A DNA stretch of 64,000 nucleotides. Source: an uncultured Agathobacter sp. Its GTDB lineage: Bacteria > Bacillota > Clostridia > Lachnospirales > Lachnospiraceae. The notes below the pieces were generated by a model. It did not search any database, had not been told where the DNA came from, and was given only the letters and a program-made list of their open reading frames with translations. How positions within the stretch are numbered: position 1 is the stretch's first letter; the number at the start of each line of letters is the position of its first letter. Made by a program: the position numbers and the translations under genes. Positions 45,184 through 52,886 of the stretch are shown here, piece by piece. The stretch lies in assembly GCA_934307695.1 (NCBI GenBank), contig CAKRCS010000005.1, forward strand, positions 124,001 to 188,000, in the 5' to 3' direction.

Positions 45184-47820
45184 ATGGCAAACAAGTGGGT
45201 TTATACCTTCAAAGAAGGTAATATGACCATGCGTAACCTTCTCGGTGGAAAGGGTGCCAACCTGGCTGAGATGACTGAAATCGGTCTTCCAGTACCACAG
45301 GGATTTACCATCACAACTGAGGCATGTACCCAGTATTATGAGGATGGACGCAAGATTAACGACGAAATTATGGCACAGGCTATGGAAGGTGTAGCTTGGA
45401 TGGAAAAGGAGAATGGTAAGAAGTTTGGTGATCTTAAGAATCCACTTCTTGTTTCTGTTCGTTCCGGAGCTCGTGCTTCAATGCCAGGTATGATGGATAC
45501 CATCCTTAACCTTGGTCTTAACGACGAAGTAGTAGCAGCCATGATCGCTGGTAACCCGGACCCTGCATTTGAGAGATTCGTATATGACTCTTATAGAAGA
45601 TTCATCCAGATGTTCTCAGACGTAGTTATGGAAGTTGGTAAGAAGTACTTCGAGCAGCTTATCGACAAGATGAAAGAGGATAGAGGCGTTAAGTATGACG
45701 TTGAGCTTACCGCTGCTGACCTTAAGGAGCTTGCTGAGCAGTTCAAGGCTGAGTACAAGAACCAGTTGGGAACAGATTTCCCTTCAGATCCTGTTGAGCA
45801 GTTAAAGCTTGCTATCGAGGCTGTATTCCGTTCATGGGACAACCCACGTGCAAACGTATATCGTCGTGACAACGATATCCCATATTCTTGGGGAACCGCT
45901 GTTAACGTAATGCCTATGGTATTTGGTAACTTAAATAATGAATCCGGTACAGGTGTTGCATTTACCCGTGACCCTGCAACAGGAGAGAACAAGCTTATGG
46001 GTGAGTTCCTTATCAATGCACAGGGCGAGGACGTAGTTGCAGGTGTCCGTACACCAATGCCAATCGCTCAGATGGAGAAGGAATTCCCAGAAGCATACGC
46101 AGAGTTCATCAAGGTTTGTGAGACTCTTGAGAATCACTACCATGATATGCAGGATATGGAGTTCACCGTTGAGAACAAGAAGCTGTACATGCTTCAGTGT
46201 CGTAACGGTAAGAGAACAGCTCCGGCAGCTCTTAAGATCGCTTGTGACCTTGTTGATGAGGGACACAAGACTCCAGAAGAAGCAGTTGCTATGATCGATC
46301 CTCGTAACCTTGATACCTTACTTCACCCACAGTTCGATGCTGCTGCCCTTAAGGCTGCAACTCCACTTGGAAAGGGACTTGGCGCTTCTCCGGGAGCTGC
46401 TTGTGGTAAGGTTGTATTTACAGCAGATGACGCTGAGGCATGGGCTGAAAGAGGCGAGAAGGTTGTTCTTGTCCGTCTTGAGACCTCTCCGGAAGATATT
46501 ACCGGTATGAAGGCTGCTCAGGGTATCTTAACTGTTCGTGGTGGTATGACCTCTCACGCTGCAGTAGTTGCCCGTGGTATGGGTACCTGCTGTGTATCTG
46601 GTTGTGGCGACATCGTTATGGATGAGGAGAACAAGAAGTTCACATTAGCTGGACAGACCTTCACCGAGGGATCAGAGATCTCTATCGATGGTACAACCGG
46701 TAACATCTACGCTGGTCTTATCCCAACCGTAGATGCCCAGATCGCTGGTGAGTTCGGCCGTGTAATGGCTTGGGCTGATGAGATCAGAACTCTTAAGGTT
46801 CGTACCAATGCAGATACTCCGGCTGACGCTAAGAAGGCTCGTGAGCTTGGTGCAGAAGGTATCGGTCTTTGCCGTACAGAGCATATGTTCTTCGATCCAG
46901 AGAGAATCGCAGCATTCCGTGAGATGATCTGCTCTGATACTGAGGAAGAGAGAGAAGTTGCTCTTGACAAGATCCTTCCATATCAGCAGGGAGACTTCAA
47001 GGCTCTTTACGAAGCACTTGAGGGCAACCCGGTTACCATCCGTTTCTTAGATCCGCCACTTCACGAGTTCGTTCCTACTGAGGAAGCTGATATCGAGAAG
47101 CTTGCAAAGGCTAAGAATAAGTCCGTAGAAGAGATCAAGGCTATCTGCGAGTCACTTCATGAGTTCAACCCAATGATGGGACACAGAGGATGCCGTCTTG
47201 CAGTTACTTATCCTTCTATCGCTAAGATGCAGACAAAGGCTGTTATCCGTGCAGCTATCGAAGTAAAGAAAGCTCATCCAGACTGGGCAGTTGAGCCGGA
47301 AATCATGATTCCGCTCGTTTGCGAAGTTAAGGAGCTTAAGTACGTTAAGAATATCGTTGTTGAGACCGCTGACGCTGAGATTGCAGCAGCAGGTGTTGAG
47401 CTTAAGTACCATGTAGGTACCATGATCGAGATCCCTCGTGCAGCTCTTACCGCTGATGAGATCGCTAAGGAAGCTGATTTCTTCTGCTTCGGTACCAACG
47501 ACCTTACTCAGATGACCTTCGGATTCTCCCGTGATGACGCTGGTAAGTTCTTAGGAGCTTACTACGATACCAAGATCTTCGAGAATGATCCATTCGCTAA
47601 GCTGGATCAGACCGGTGTTGGTAAGTTAATGGAGATGGCTATCAAGCTTGGTAAGCCGGTTAATCCAAACCTTCACGTTGGTATCTGTGGTGAGCACGGC
47701 GGAGATCCTTCTTCCGTAGAGTTCTGCCACAAGATTGGTCTTGATTATGTATCTTGCTCACCATTCCGTGTGCCGATCGCAAGACTTGCTGCAGCACAGG
47801 CTGCTATCAACAACAAGTAG
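45184..47820 (+). CDS. ppdK: Pyruvate, phosphate dikinase
   Basis: The start at 45184 follows ATAGGAGG; the GTG extension at 45094 is unsupported. The 878-residue protein has the ATP-grasp N-terminus (GGKGANLAEMTEIGLPVPQGFTI), the phospho-His domain (GGMTSHAAVVARGMG, His near residue 458) and the C-terminal PEP/pyruvate barrel with catalytic Cys (GICGEHGGDP). It interconverts pyruvate and PEP using ATP and phosphate, often as a glycolytic PPi-linked enzyme in anaerobes. Codon choice is unlike the neighbours (many GCT, GTT, CTT, CGT), consistent with very high expression. Confidence 0.97.
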   Translation: MANKWVYTFKEGNMTMRNLLGGKGANLAEMTEIGLPVPQGFTITTEACTQYYEDGRKINDEIMAQAMEGVAWMEKENGKKFGDLKNPLLVSVRSGARASMPGMMDTILNLGLNDEVVAAMIAGNPDPAFERFVYDSYRRFIQMFSDVVMEVGKKYFEQLIDKMKEDRGVKYDVELTAADLKELAEQFKAEYKNQLGTDFPSDPVEQLKLAIEAVFRSWDNPRANVYRRDNDIPYSWGTAVNVMPMVFGNLNNESGTGVAFTRDPATGENKLMGEFLINAQGEDVVAGVRTPMPIAQMEKEFPEAYAEFIKVCETLENHYHDMQDMEFTVENKKLYMLQCRNGKRTAPAALKIACDLVDEGHKTPEEAVAMIDPRNLDTLLHPQFDAAALKAATPLGKGLGASPGAACGKVVFTADDAEAWAERGEKVVLVRLETSPEDITGMKAAQGILTVRGGMTSHAAVVARGMGTCCVSGCGDIVMDEENKKFTLAGQTFTEGSEISIDGTTGNIYAGLIPTVDAQIAGEFGRVMAWADEIRTLKVRTNADTPADAKKARELGAEGIGLCRTEHMFFDPERIAAFREMICSDTEEEREVALDKILPYQQGDFKALYEALEGNPVTIRFLDPPLHEFVPTEEADIEKLAKAKNKSVEEIKAICESLHEFNPMMGHRGCRLAVTYPSIAKMQTKAVIRAAIEVKKAHPDWAVEPEIMIPLVCEVKELKYVKNIVVETADAEIAAAGVELKYHVGTMIEIPRAALTADEIAKEADFFCFGTNDLTQMTFGFSRDDAGKFLGAYYDTKIFENDPFAKLDQTGVGKLMEMAIKLGKPVNPNLHVGICGEHGGDPSSVEFCHKIGLDYVSCSPFRVPIARLAAAQAAINNK

Positions 47821-47847
47821 TATATCTGATTACTTTGTGCAAAAATT

Positions 47848-47881
47848 ACCCTCAGGGAAGCAATTCCTTGAGGGTTTTTTG
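47848..47881 (+). terminator. Terminator after ppdK
   Basis: ACCCTCAGGGAA and TTCCTTGAGGGT form a near-perfect stem (one bulged base) followed by TTTTTTG. Confidence 0.93.
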
Positions 47882-48018
47882 TATTTACAGAACAGTGAAA
47901 GCAGAGGCGAATATTTCATGCGAATTTTCAGTTGCTTCTGCGTAGTCTCTCACTTATAATAATATTGGACAGAGTATCTTTTGTGGAATCGGGGAGGGAT
48001 TGCACAAAGGAGGAAAAC

Positions 48019-48945
48019 TTGAATACGGAAGTAGTAAATGCTGTAAATGCAGCAAATGACCGGTCGCAATATGACGAGAGAGCCAAAAGGTTACTAGGTC
48101 ATAAAAGTATACTCGCACATATTCTTGTAGATGCAGTAGAAGAATTTAAGAATATGAATCCAAAAGATGTAGTAAAATACATTGAAGGAGAACCGGTAAT
48201 TGGAGTTGTTCCAACGGAACCCGGACTTACGAATGTAAATGTCAATGGAAAACGTTTAGTTGGAATGAATACAGAAAACACAGAAATCAATGAAGGAACA
48301 ATAAATTTTGATATTGTGTTTTATGTGCGGATGAAGGACGGCTTATCGCAAATGATAGTAAATGTGGAAGCGCAGAAAGATATGCCGACCGAATACCATA
48401 TCTTAAACAGAGCAATCTTTTATGCGTGCAGACTTGTATCATCTCAAAAGGAAAGAGATTTTGTCAGCAAAAAATATGATGACATTAAACAGGTTTATAC
48501 AATATGGATTTGTATGAATATGCTGGAGGACAGTACGGATTATTATTACCTTGCAAACAAAAAGGTATTAGGTAACTGCAGGTGGGAAGGCAAGCAGAAT
48601 ATGCTTAATATTGCTTTGATCGGACTGGCAAGAGAGTTACCTCATCAGGATGAAAAGCATGAATTACATCGGCTGTTAGGGGCGCTGCTTTCAAAAAGCC
48701 TTACGCAGAGCGAGAAACTGAATATAATTGAAAAAGAGTATGATATTCCATTAGAGGAAGATATAAGAGAGGATGTGAGCGTTATGTGTAATCTGAGTCA
48801 GGGAATTGTAGATGATACAAAAGCGAAGATCATTATGAACATGCATAAAAAAGGTTATACGTTGGAGCAGATTGCAGACGTAACAGAGGAGAGCATATCT
48901 GAGATAGAAATAATTATTAAAAAGAATAAGCCTGTTTTGGTATAG
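48019..48945 (+). CDS. PD-(D/E)XK nuclease-family transposase (Rpn-like)
   Basis: The TTG at 48019 lies after AAAGGAGGAAAAC; the longer frame from 47932 has no site. The 308-residue protein has the Rpn/transposase_31-like nuclease core: INFDIVFYVRMKDG, then MIVNVEAQKD, giving the Asp and Glu-x-Gln of the PD-(D/E)XK fold. It ends in a helical tail with KGYTLEQIADVTEESISEIE. Such genes are dispersed in Lachnospiraceae genomes and promote recombination. The tail is partly duplicated downstream. AT-rich base use and isolation suggest mobility. Confidence 0.85.
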   Translation: MNTEVVNAVNAANDRSQYDERAKRLLGHKSILAHILVDAVEEFKNMNPKDVVKYIEGEPVIGVVPTEPGLTNVNVNGKRLVGMNTENTEINEGTINFDIVFYVRMKDGLSQMIVNVEAQKDMPTEYHILNRAIFYACRLVSSQKERDFVSKKYDDIKQVYTIWICMNMLEDSTDYYYLANKKVLGNCRWEGKQNMLNIALIGLARELPHQDEKHELHRLLGALLSKSLTQSEKLNIIEKEYDIPLEEDIREDVSVMCNLSQGIVDDTKAKIIMNMHKKGYTLEQIADVTEESISEIEIIIKKNKPVLV

Positions 48946-48999
48946 ACAACAAGTAAATACGGCATAAGAGAGGATGTGAGCGTTATGTGTAACCTGAGT
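48763..48999 (+). repeat. 36-bp direct repeat flanking the nuclease tail
   Basis: Positions 48763-48798 recur at 48964-48999 with one mismatch (both begin ATAAGAGAGGATGTGAGCG). Similarity continues more weakly through the tail coding region to the end of each frame. This marks a partial tandem duplication of the 3' part of the nuclease gene. Confidence 0.9.
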
Positions 49000-49170
49000 A
49001 CAGGTATTGAAGAAAGAGCCACTGAAAAAGCCACTGAGAAAGCAAACGAAAAATTTATTTTGAATATGTATAAGAAAGGTTATACATTAGATCAGATTGC
49101 AGATGTCGTAGAAAAGAACGTAGATGTTGTAGAGGCAATTATCAAGAAGAAAGAACCTGCAATGGTATAG
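48976..49170 (+). pseudogene. Duplicated C-terminal tail of the PD-(D/E)XK nuclease
   Basis: A 64-residue frame (SVMCNLSTGIEERATEKATE, then KKGYTLDQIADVVEKNVDVV) is a second, diverged copy of the tail of 48019-48945. It has an extra ATEK repeat and no catalytic domain. An upstream GTG start is available, so a small product could be made, but it is best read as a spare tail cassette or remnant. Confidence 0.75.
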
Positions 49171-49196
49171 GCACCAAGTAAATACCACAAGAATCA

Positions 49197-49229
49197 AGCA
49201 GCAGATCAGCAATGATCTGCTGCTTTTTT
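49197..49229 (+). terminator. Terminator after the nuclease tail copy
   Basis: AGCAGCAGATCA-GCAA-TGATCTGCTGCT is a perfect 12-bp stem followed by six T. Confidence 0.96.
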
Positions 49230-49287
49230 GAGGAAAAATGAACCGCATGACATTGTTGGTTGGAGAAATTTCCACCATTTTTTGGCG

Positions 49288-49376
49288 AAACTGCACAAAT
49301 TTTTGAATGAGGATAATTTCGTAAAGGAGCATAAACTTCAAAACTGCATAAACTTTTTAAACTGCATAAAAATTTT
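49288..49376. repeat. Three 18-bp direct repeats upstream of the GH130 gene
   Basis: AAACTGCATAAACTTTTT (49341-49358) is followed directly by AAACTGCATAAAAATTTT (49359-49376); a third copy, AAACTGCACAAATTTTTG, lies at 49288-49305. They lie in the 330-bp gap before the phosphorylase gene. Further in are short dyads (TAATTAAA/TTTAATTA near 49412-49455 and CTAAGT/ACTTAG near 49455-49470). Regulator-binding direct repeats are the simplest reading. Confidence 0.75.
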
Positions 49377-49499
49377 AAAGAATCTGTTGCAATAATTTAG
49401 TTTATAAAATATAATTAAATTAGCTTAAACGAAGCGCGGTTTAATTAAAAACTAAGTTAAAATTACTTAGCAAAAACTAAAAAATTACGAGGTGACAAA

Positions 49500-50483
49500 A
49501 TGATTATTGGAGAAAAGCTCTCAAACATTCCTTGGCAGGACAGACCGGAAGGATGCACAGATGTGGTTTGGCGCTACAATGCAAATCCGATTATTGAAAG
49601 ACATGCCATTCCAAGTGCAAACAGTGTATTTAACAGTGCAGTAGTTGCAAAGGACGGCGCTTTTGTCGGTGTATTCAGAAGTGACGACAAGGCAATGAAG
49701 TCTCATCTTTTCCTTGGAAAGAGTGAGGATGCGATCAACTGGGACATCGAGCCGGATATTCTGGTGCTCTACGATGAAAAGACAGGTGAGCGTGTCGGAA
49801 CGGCAGATGGCTACGATCCGCGCGTGTGCCTCATCGAGGATAAGTATTATGTAACCTGGTGTACACAGTTTGAAAAGGGCAAGGGACCTACCATCGGAGT
49901 TGCTTATTCTTATGACTTTAAGAAGTTTTACAGATTGCCGGATGCGTTCATCCCATATAACAGAAACGGTGTATTATTTCCAAGAAAGATCAACGGCAAG
50001 TTTGTGATGTTCTCGCGTCCATCCGATAACGGACACACTCCGTTCGGTGATGTATTTATCAGCCAGTCACCGGATATGGTTCACTGGGGCGAGCATCATC
50101 ATGTGTTGGAGCCGAGAGACTGGGCATGGACAAAGGTTGGTGCAGGTCCGATCCCGATCGAGATCGACGAGGGATGGCTTATGATCTTCCACGGCGTTGG
50201 ACAGACCTGTAACGGAATGATCTACAATATCGGAGCTGCGATCCTTGATAAGGATGAGCCTTGGAAGGTAAAATATCGTTGCTATCCATACATTCTGCAT
50301 CCGGAAACACCATATGAGTGTGTGGGCGACGTGCCTAACGTATGTTTCCCATGTGCAACACTTTGTGATGCCGAGACCGGAAGAATTGCGATCTACTACG
50401 GCGCAGCAGATACAGTCGTAGCGCTTGCATTTACCCAGGTGGACGAACTGGTTGACTACATAAAGAAGAATAGCTGTGTATAA
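49500..50483 (+). CDS. GH130 family beta-mannoside phosphorylase
   Basis: The 327-residue protein has GH130 hallmarks: NSVFNSAVV near the start, the catalytic Asp in GTADGYDPRV (about residue 104), FPRKINGKFVMFSRPSD, and the C-terminal GDVPNVCFPCA, IAIYYGAADT. It is a five-bladed propeller enzyme that phosphorolyses beta-1,4-mannosides. Length and motifs suit the mannooligosaccharide-type subgroup, but exact specificity cannot be read. No transporter or other mannan gene is adjacent. GAGG lies upstream of the start. Confidence 0.9.
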   Translation: MIIGEKLSNIPWQDRPEGCTDVVWRYNANPIIERHAIPSANSVFNSAVVAKDGAFVGVFRSDDKAMKSHLFLGKSEDAINWDIEPDILVLYDEKTGERVGTADGYDPRVCLIEDKYYVTWCTQFEKGKGPTIGVAYSYDFKKFYRLPDAFIPYNRNGVLFPRKINGKFVMFSRPSDNGHTPFGDVFISQSPDMVHWGEHHHVLEPRDWAWTKVGAGPIPIEIDEGWLMIFHGVGQTCNGMIYNIGAAILDKDEPWKVKYRCYPYILHPETPYECVGDVPNVCFPCATLCDAETGRIAIYYGAADTVVALAFTQVDELVDYIKKNSCV

Positions 50484-50568
50484 AAATGAAGACGGTGTGA
50501 TAGATATGAGATGATCGTGCTGAATATCTATATGCCGGACGAAAAAAGGATGCTCTGCCGTAAATGCG

Positions 50569-50802
50569 GTGGAAGAATCCTTTTTGCATCTTGTGGTGCT
50601 GGAGTCGGTGTACCTTCCGCTGGCGCATCACTGGCATTTCTGGTACGGAAAGCTTGATGCGGTTATCTATGCGTCATTTATTCTGGCGGCGAAAATACTC
50701 TGGCATCTGATCGACTACGGAATCAGTGCGAGAACTGCATCCGAGATCAATGAGAAGATCAGAAAGCGCAGACGGGAGCAGTCAAAGATTGTGACCGGGT
50801 AG
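50569..50802 (+). CDS. Small hypothetical protein, possibly the 3' part of a frameshifted gene
   Basis: A GTG-initiated 77-residue frame has a hydrophobic middle (DAVIYASFILAAKILWHLID) and a basic helical end (EINEKIRKRRREQ). There is no good ribosome site. In another frame just upstream, an ATG at about 50512 encodes NIYMPDEKRMLCRKCGGRI, so the gene may be longer with a frameshift near 50565. I do not recognise it. Confidence 0.4.
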   Translation: MEESFLHLVVLESVYLPLAHHWHFWYGKLDAVIYASFILAAKILWHLIDYGISARTASEINEKIRKRRREQSKIVTG

Positions 50803-50870
50803 GAAGAGAAGCGGATCGTAAATGAGCCAGACGCTAAGCTGAACTGAAAGAACTGGAGGAGAGCAGACCT

Positions 50871-51716
50871 ATGAAATTAAAAACCGCTATTTTACAGATG
50901 AGATCAGAAAACAGGGAGTATCAGAAGAACACAGATATTGTGATTGAAAAAATGGCAGAAGCATCGGAAAACGGAGCAGACATTCTTCTTCTGCCGGAGG
51001 CTTTTATAACAGGCTATGGGCTGCCTATGGATAACGACGAGGCACTGGCGGATGATAGCGTATATTTACAGCAGATATGTGATGCGGCAAAAAGATTAGG
51101 GATCGGCGTGGTCGCAACCGCTTTTACGAAGGGGAAGAAGAAACCACAAAATTCTGCGATCGTCATTGATAAGAACGGCGATGTTCTGATGAAGTATTCT
51201 AAAGTCCACACCTGTGATTTTGCGGATGAGGCGTGTCTGGAAAGTGGCGGTGATTTTTATGTATGCGATTTTCACGGAGTGAAGCTTGGAATCATGATAT
51301 GTTATGACCGCGAATATCCGGAATGCGCAAGAATACTGATGCTAAAGGGAGCCGAAATCATACTGGTTCCGAATGATTGCGGATCGATGAAACCGCGTTT
51401 ATGTGCGTTGTCAACACGGGCTTATGAGAACATGACCGGAGTTGCAATGGCAAATCCGAACGGAGAAAATGCGGGAAATTCGTGCGCCTTTAGCCCGATC
51501 TGCTGGGACGGAGACGGAAAGTGCGTCGACAATGTGCTCCTGATGGCAGATGCTTTGTCAGAGGGCTTGTTTTATGCAGAGTTTGATATGGATAAGATCC
51601 GAAGCTATCGCGAGCGCGAAATGCTTGGAAATACATACCGGAAGGTCGATGCGTATCACACATTGCTGGAGAAGCACATTGAATACCCATTTGTGAGGGA
51701 AAATCAGGCGGAATAA
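50871..51716 (+). CDS. Carbon-nitrogen hydrolase (nitrilase superfamily)
   Basis: The 281-residue protein has the nitrilase triad: Glu in LLLPEAFITGYG (about residue 42), Lys in YSKVHTCDF (about 110) and Cys in MICYDREYPE (about 143). It hydrolyses an amide or nitrile in the cytoplasm; the substrate (omega-amide, N-carbamoyl or other) is not evident. GGAGG lies upstream of the start. It is not clearly in an operon. Confidence 0.9.
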   Translation: MKLKTAILQMRSENREYQKNTDIVIEKMAEASENGADILLLPEAFITGYGLPMDNDEALADDSVYLQQICDAAKRLGIGVVATAFTKGKKKPQNSAIVIDKNGDVLMKYSKVHTCDFADEACLESGGDFYVCDFHGVKLGIMICYDREYPECARILMLKGAEIILVPNDCGSMKPRLCALSTRAYENMTGVAMANPNGENAGNSCAFSPICWDGDGKCVDNVLLMADALSEGLFYAEFDMDKIRSYREREMLGNTYRKVDAYHTLLEKHIEYPFVRENQAE

Positions 51717-51974
51717 TTGGAAAAAGGAGAGCGTTTATATTTTCTGTTATTGGTATCTGCGGCTGCCTTGTGGGACTGCTTGATGTCATCTATGGAAGTG
51801 GCGGATGTGTTTGATGCTGTTTCGGCAAAGCGCTGCTACCGTGATGCAATGCCGCTCGACCAATGCTTCCGGATCATTGCAGACGGAAGTGGACAGGACT
51901 TCGATCCGGTCATTGCTGAGACATTTCTGGAGATGCGGGATCAGGTAACCGAGGTAGTTAAGAAAAATCGTTGA
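51717..51974 (+). pseudogene. Fragment of an HD-GYP domain protein
   Basis: The last 65 residues (EVADVFDAVSAKRCYRDAMP, FRIIADGSGQDFDPVIAETF) match the C-terminal part of HD-GYP/HD phosphohydrolase response regulators. The upstream HD and GYP motifs are missing; the preceding sequence is unrelated. The frame opens with TTG at 51717 right after the nitrilase. It is probably a truncated remnant. Confidence 0.7.
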
Positions 51975-52008
51975 CAACATTCTCACAGAAAGAGGTGTAT
52001 CCGCTTCC

Positions 52009-52710
52009 TCAGGCAAACGCAAAAGCCAGATATGCCTCCTGAAAAGCTTTGCTGTAAGAGCGGGCAATCGGGATCGTGCGTTTGGACTTCGTGATGATCT
52101 TGGAATTATTAAAATGGTCTACATTCGGCAGATAGACCAGATAGCTCCGGTGACATTTGAAAAATCCGTCAATGAGTTTGTCCTCAAAGACCTTTAAAGG
52201 CTCGTATACCTCCAGCTCTTCCCCGGAGCAGAGATAGAAGACGACCTTTTTGTTCTGCGCTTCGATATATTCGATGTTGTGGCAGTATATTTTCTGATAA
52301 CCAAAGTGCGTCTTTAGCACAAGGTATTGCGGCTCCTCAATGAAAGCACTGTGACATTCGTCTAGGACTTCTTTTAAGGTGTCAAAGCAGACCGGCTTTA
52401 AAAGGTAATTGAAGGCTCTGACGGAATAGGATTCGAGTGCAAATTCCGGCGAGGAGGTCAGAAAAACGATCCTGGCAGCAGTGTCGGTCTTGCGCAGCTC
52501 CCTTGCGGTATCTATGCCGTTTAAAAGTGGCATGAGAACATCCAGAAAGACCACATCCATGCAGACATTTTTGCACTTATCCACCAGCTCATCACCGTTA
52601 TTGAAAGAAAACAATTCCACAGAGACATCGCTCTGATCAGCCCATTTTTCAATCATATCGACAAGATCCTGCAAATAGGTCTTATCATCGTCACATACAG
52701 CAATCCGCAT
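52009..52710 (-). CDS. LytTR-family response regulator
   Basis: The 233-residue protein on the - strand has a receiver domain (IAVCDDD, phospho-acceptor Asp57 in FLDVLMP, FLTSSP, LKPV) and a C-terminal LytTR DNA-binding domain (IEYIEAQNKKVVFYL, FFKCHRSYLVYLPNVD). No histidine kinase is adjacent. It is divergent from the secreted repeat protein at 52887, with a 176-bp gap holding a nested dyad. Such regulators usually control cell-surface or quorum genes; activation of 52887 is a reasonable inference. Confidence 0.92.
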   Translation of the reverse strand: MRIAVCDDDKTYLQDLVDMIEKWADQSDVSVELFSFNNGDELVDKCKNVCMDVVFLDVLMPLLNGIDTARELRKTDTAARIVFLTSSPEFALESYSVRAFNYLLKPVCFDTLKEVLDECHSAFIEEPQYLVLKTHFGYQKIYCHNIEYIEAQNKKVVFYLCSGEELEVYEPLKVFEDKLIDGFFKCHRSYLVYLPNVDHFNNSKIITKSKRTIPIARSYSKAFQEAYLAFAFA

Positions 52711-52791
52711 ATCGCATTAACTCCTCTTTGGTATAAATATAGTGTACTTGCAAATGAATCCGTTTTCAAGATGAGATTGTGCAATTCACAC

Positions 52792-52847
52792 CCGAAAAAC
52801 TACCATTCGCGAAGTAAACTTATTTCGGAGCACAAAACAGTTATAAT
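52792..52847 (+). promoter_or_regulatory. Nested dyad and -10 element between the LytTR regulator and the secreted protein
   Basis: CCGAAA (52792-52797) and TTTCGG (52823-52828) flank the palindrome TTCGCGAA (52806-52813), nearly concentric. Downstream, TATAAT (52842-52847) is a consensus -10 with no recognisable -35, as expected of an activator-dependent promoter. Confidence 0.55.
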
Positions 52848-52886
52848 TAGCTCATAAGTACGAAACGCGAAAAGGAGGAGAATCCT

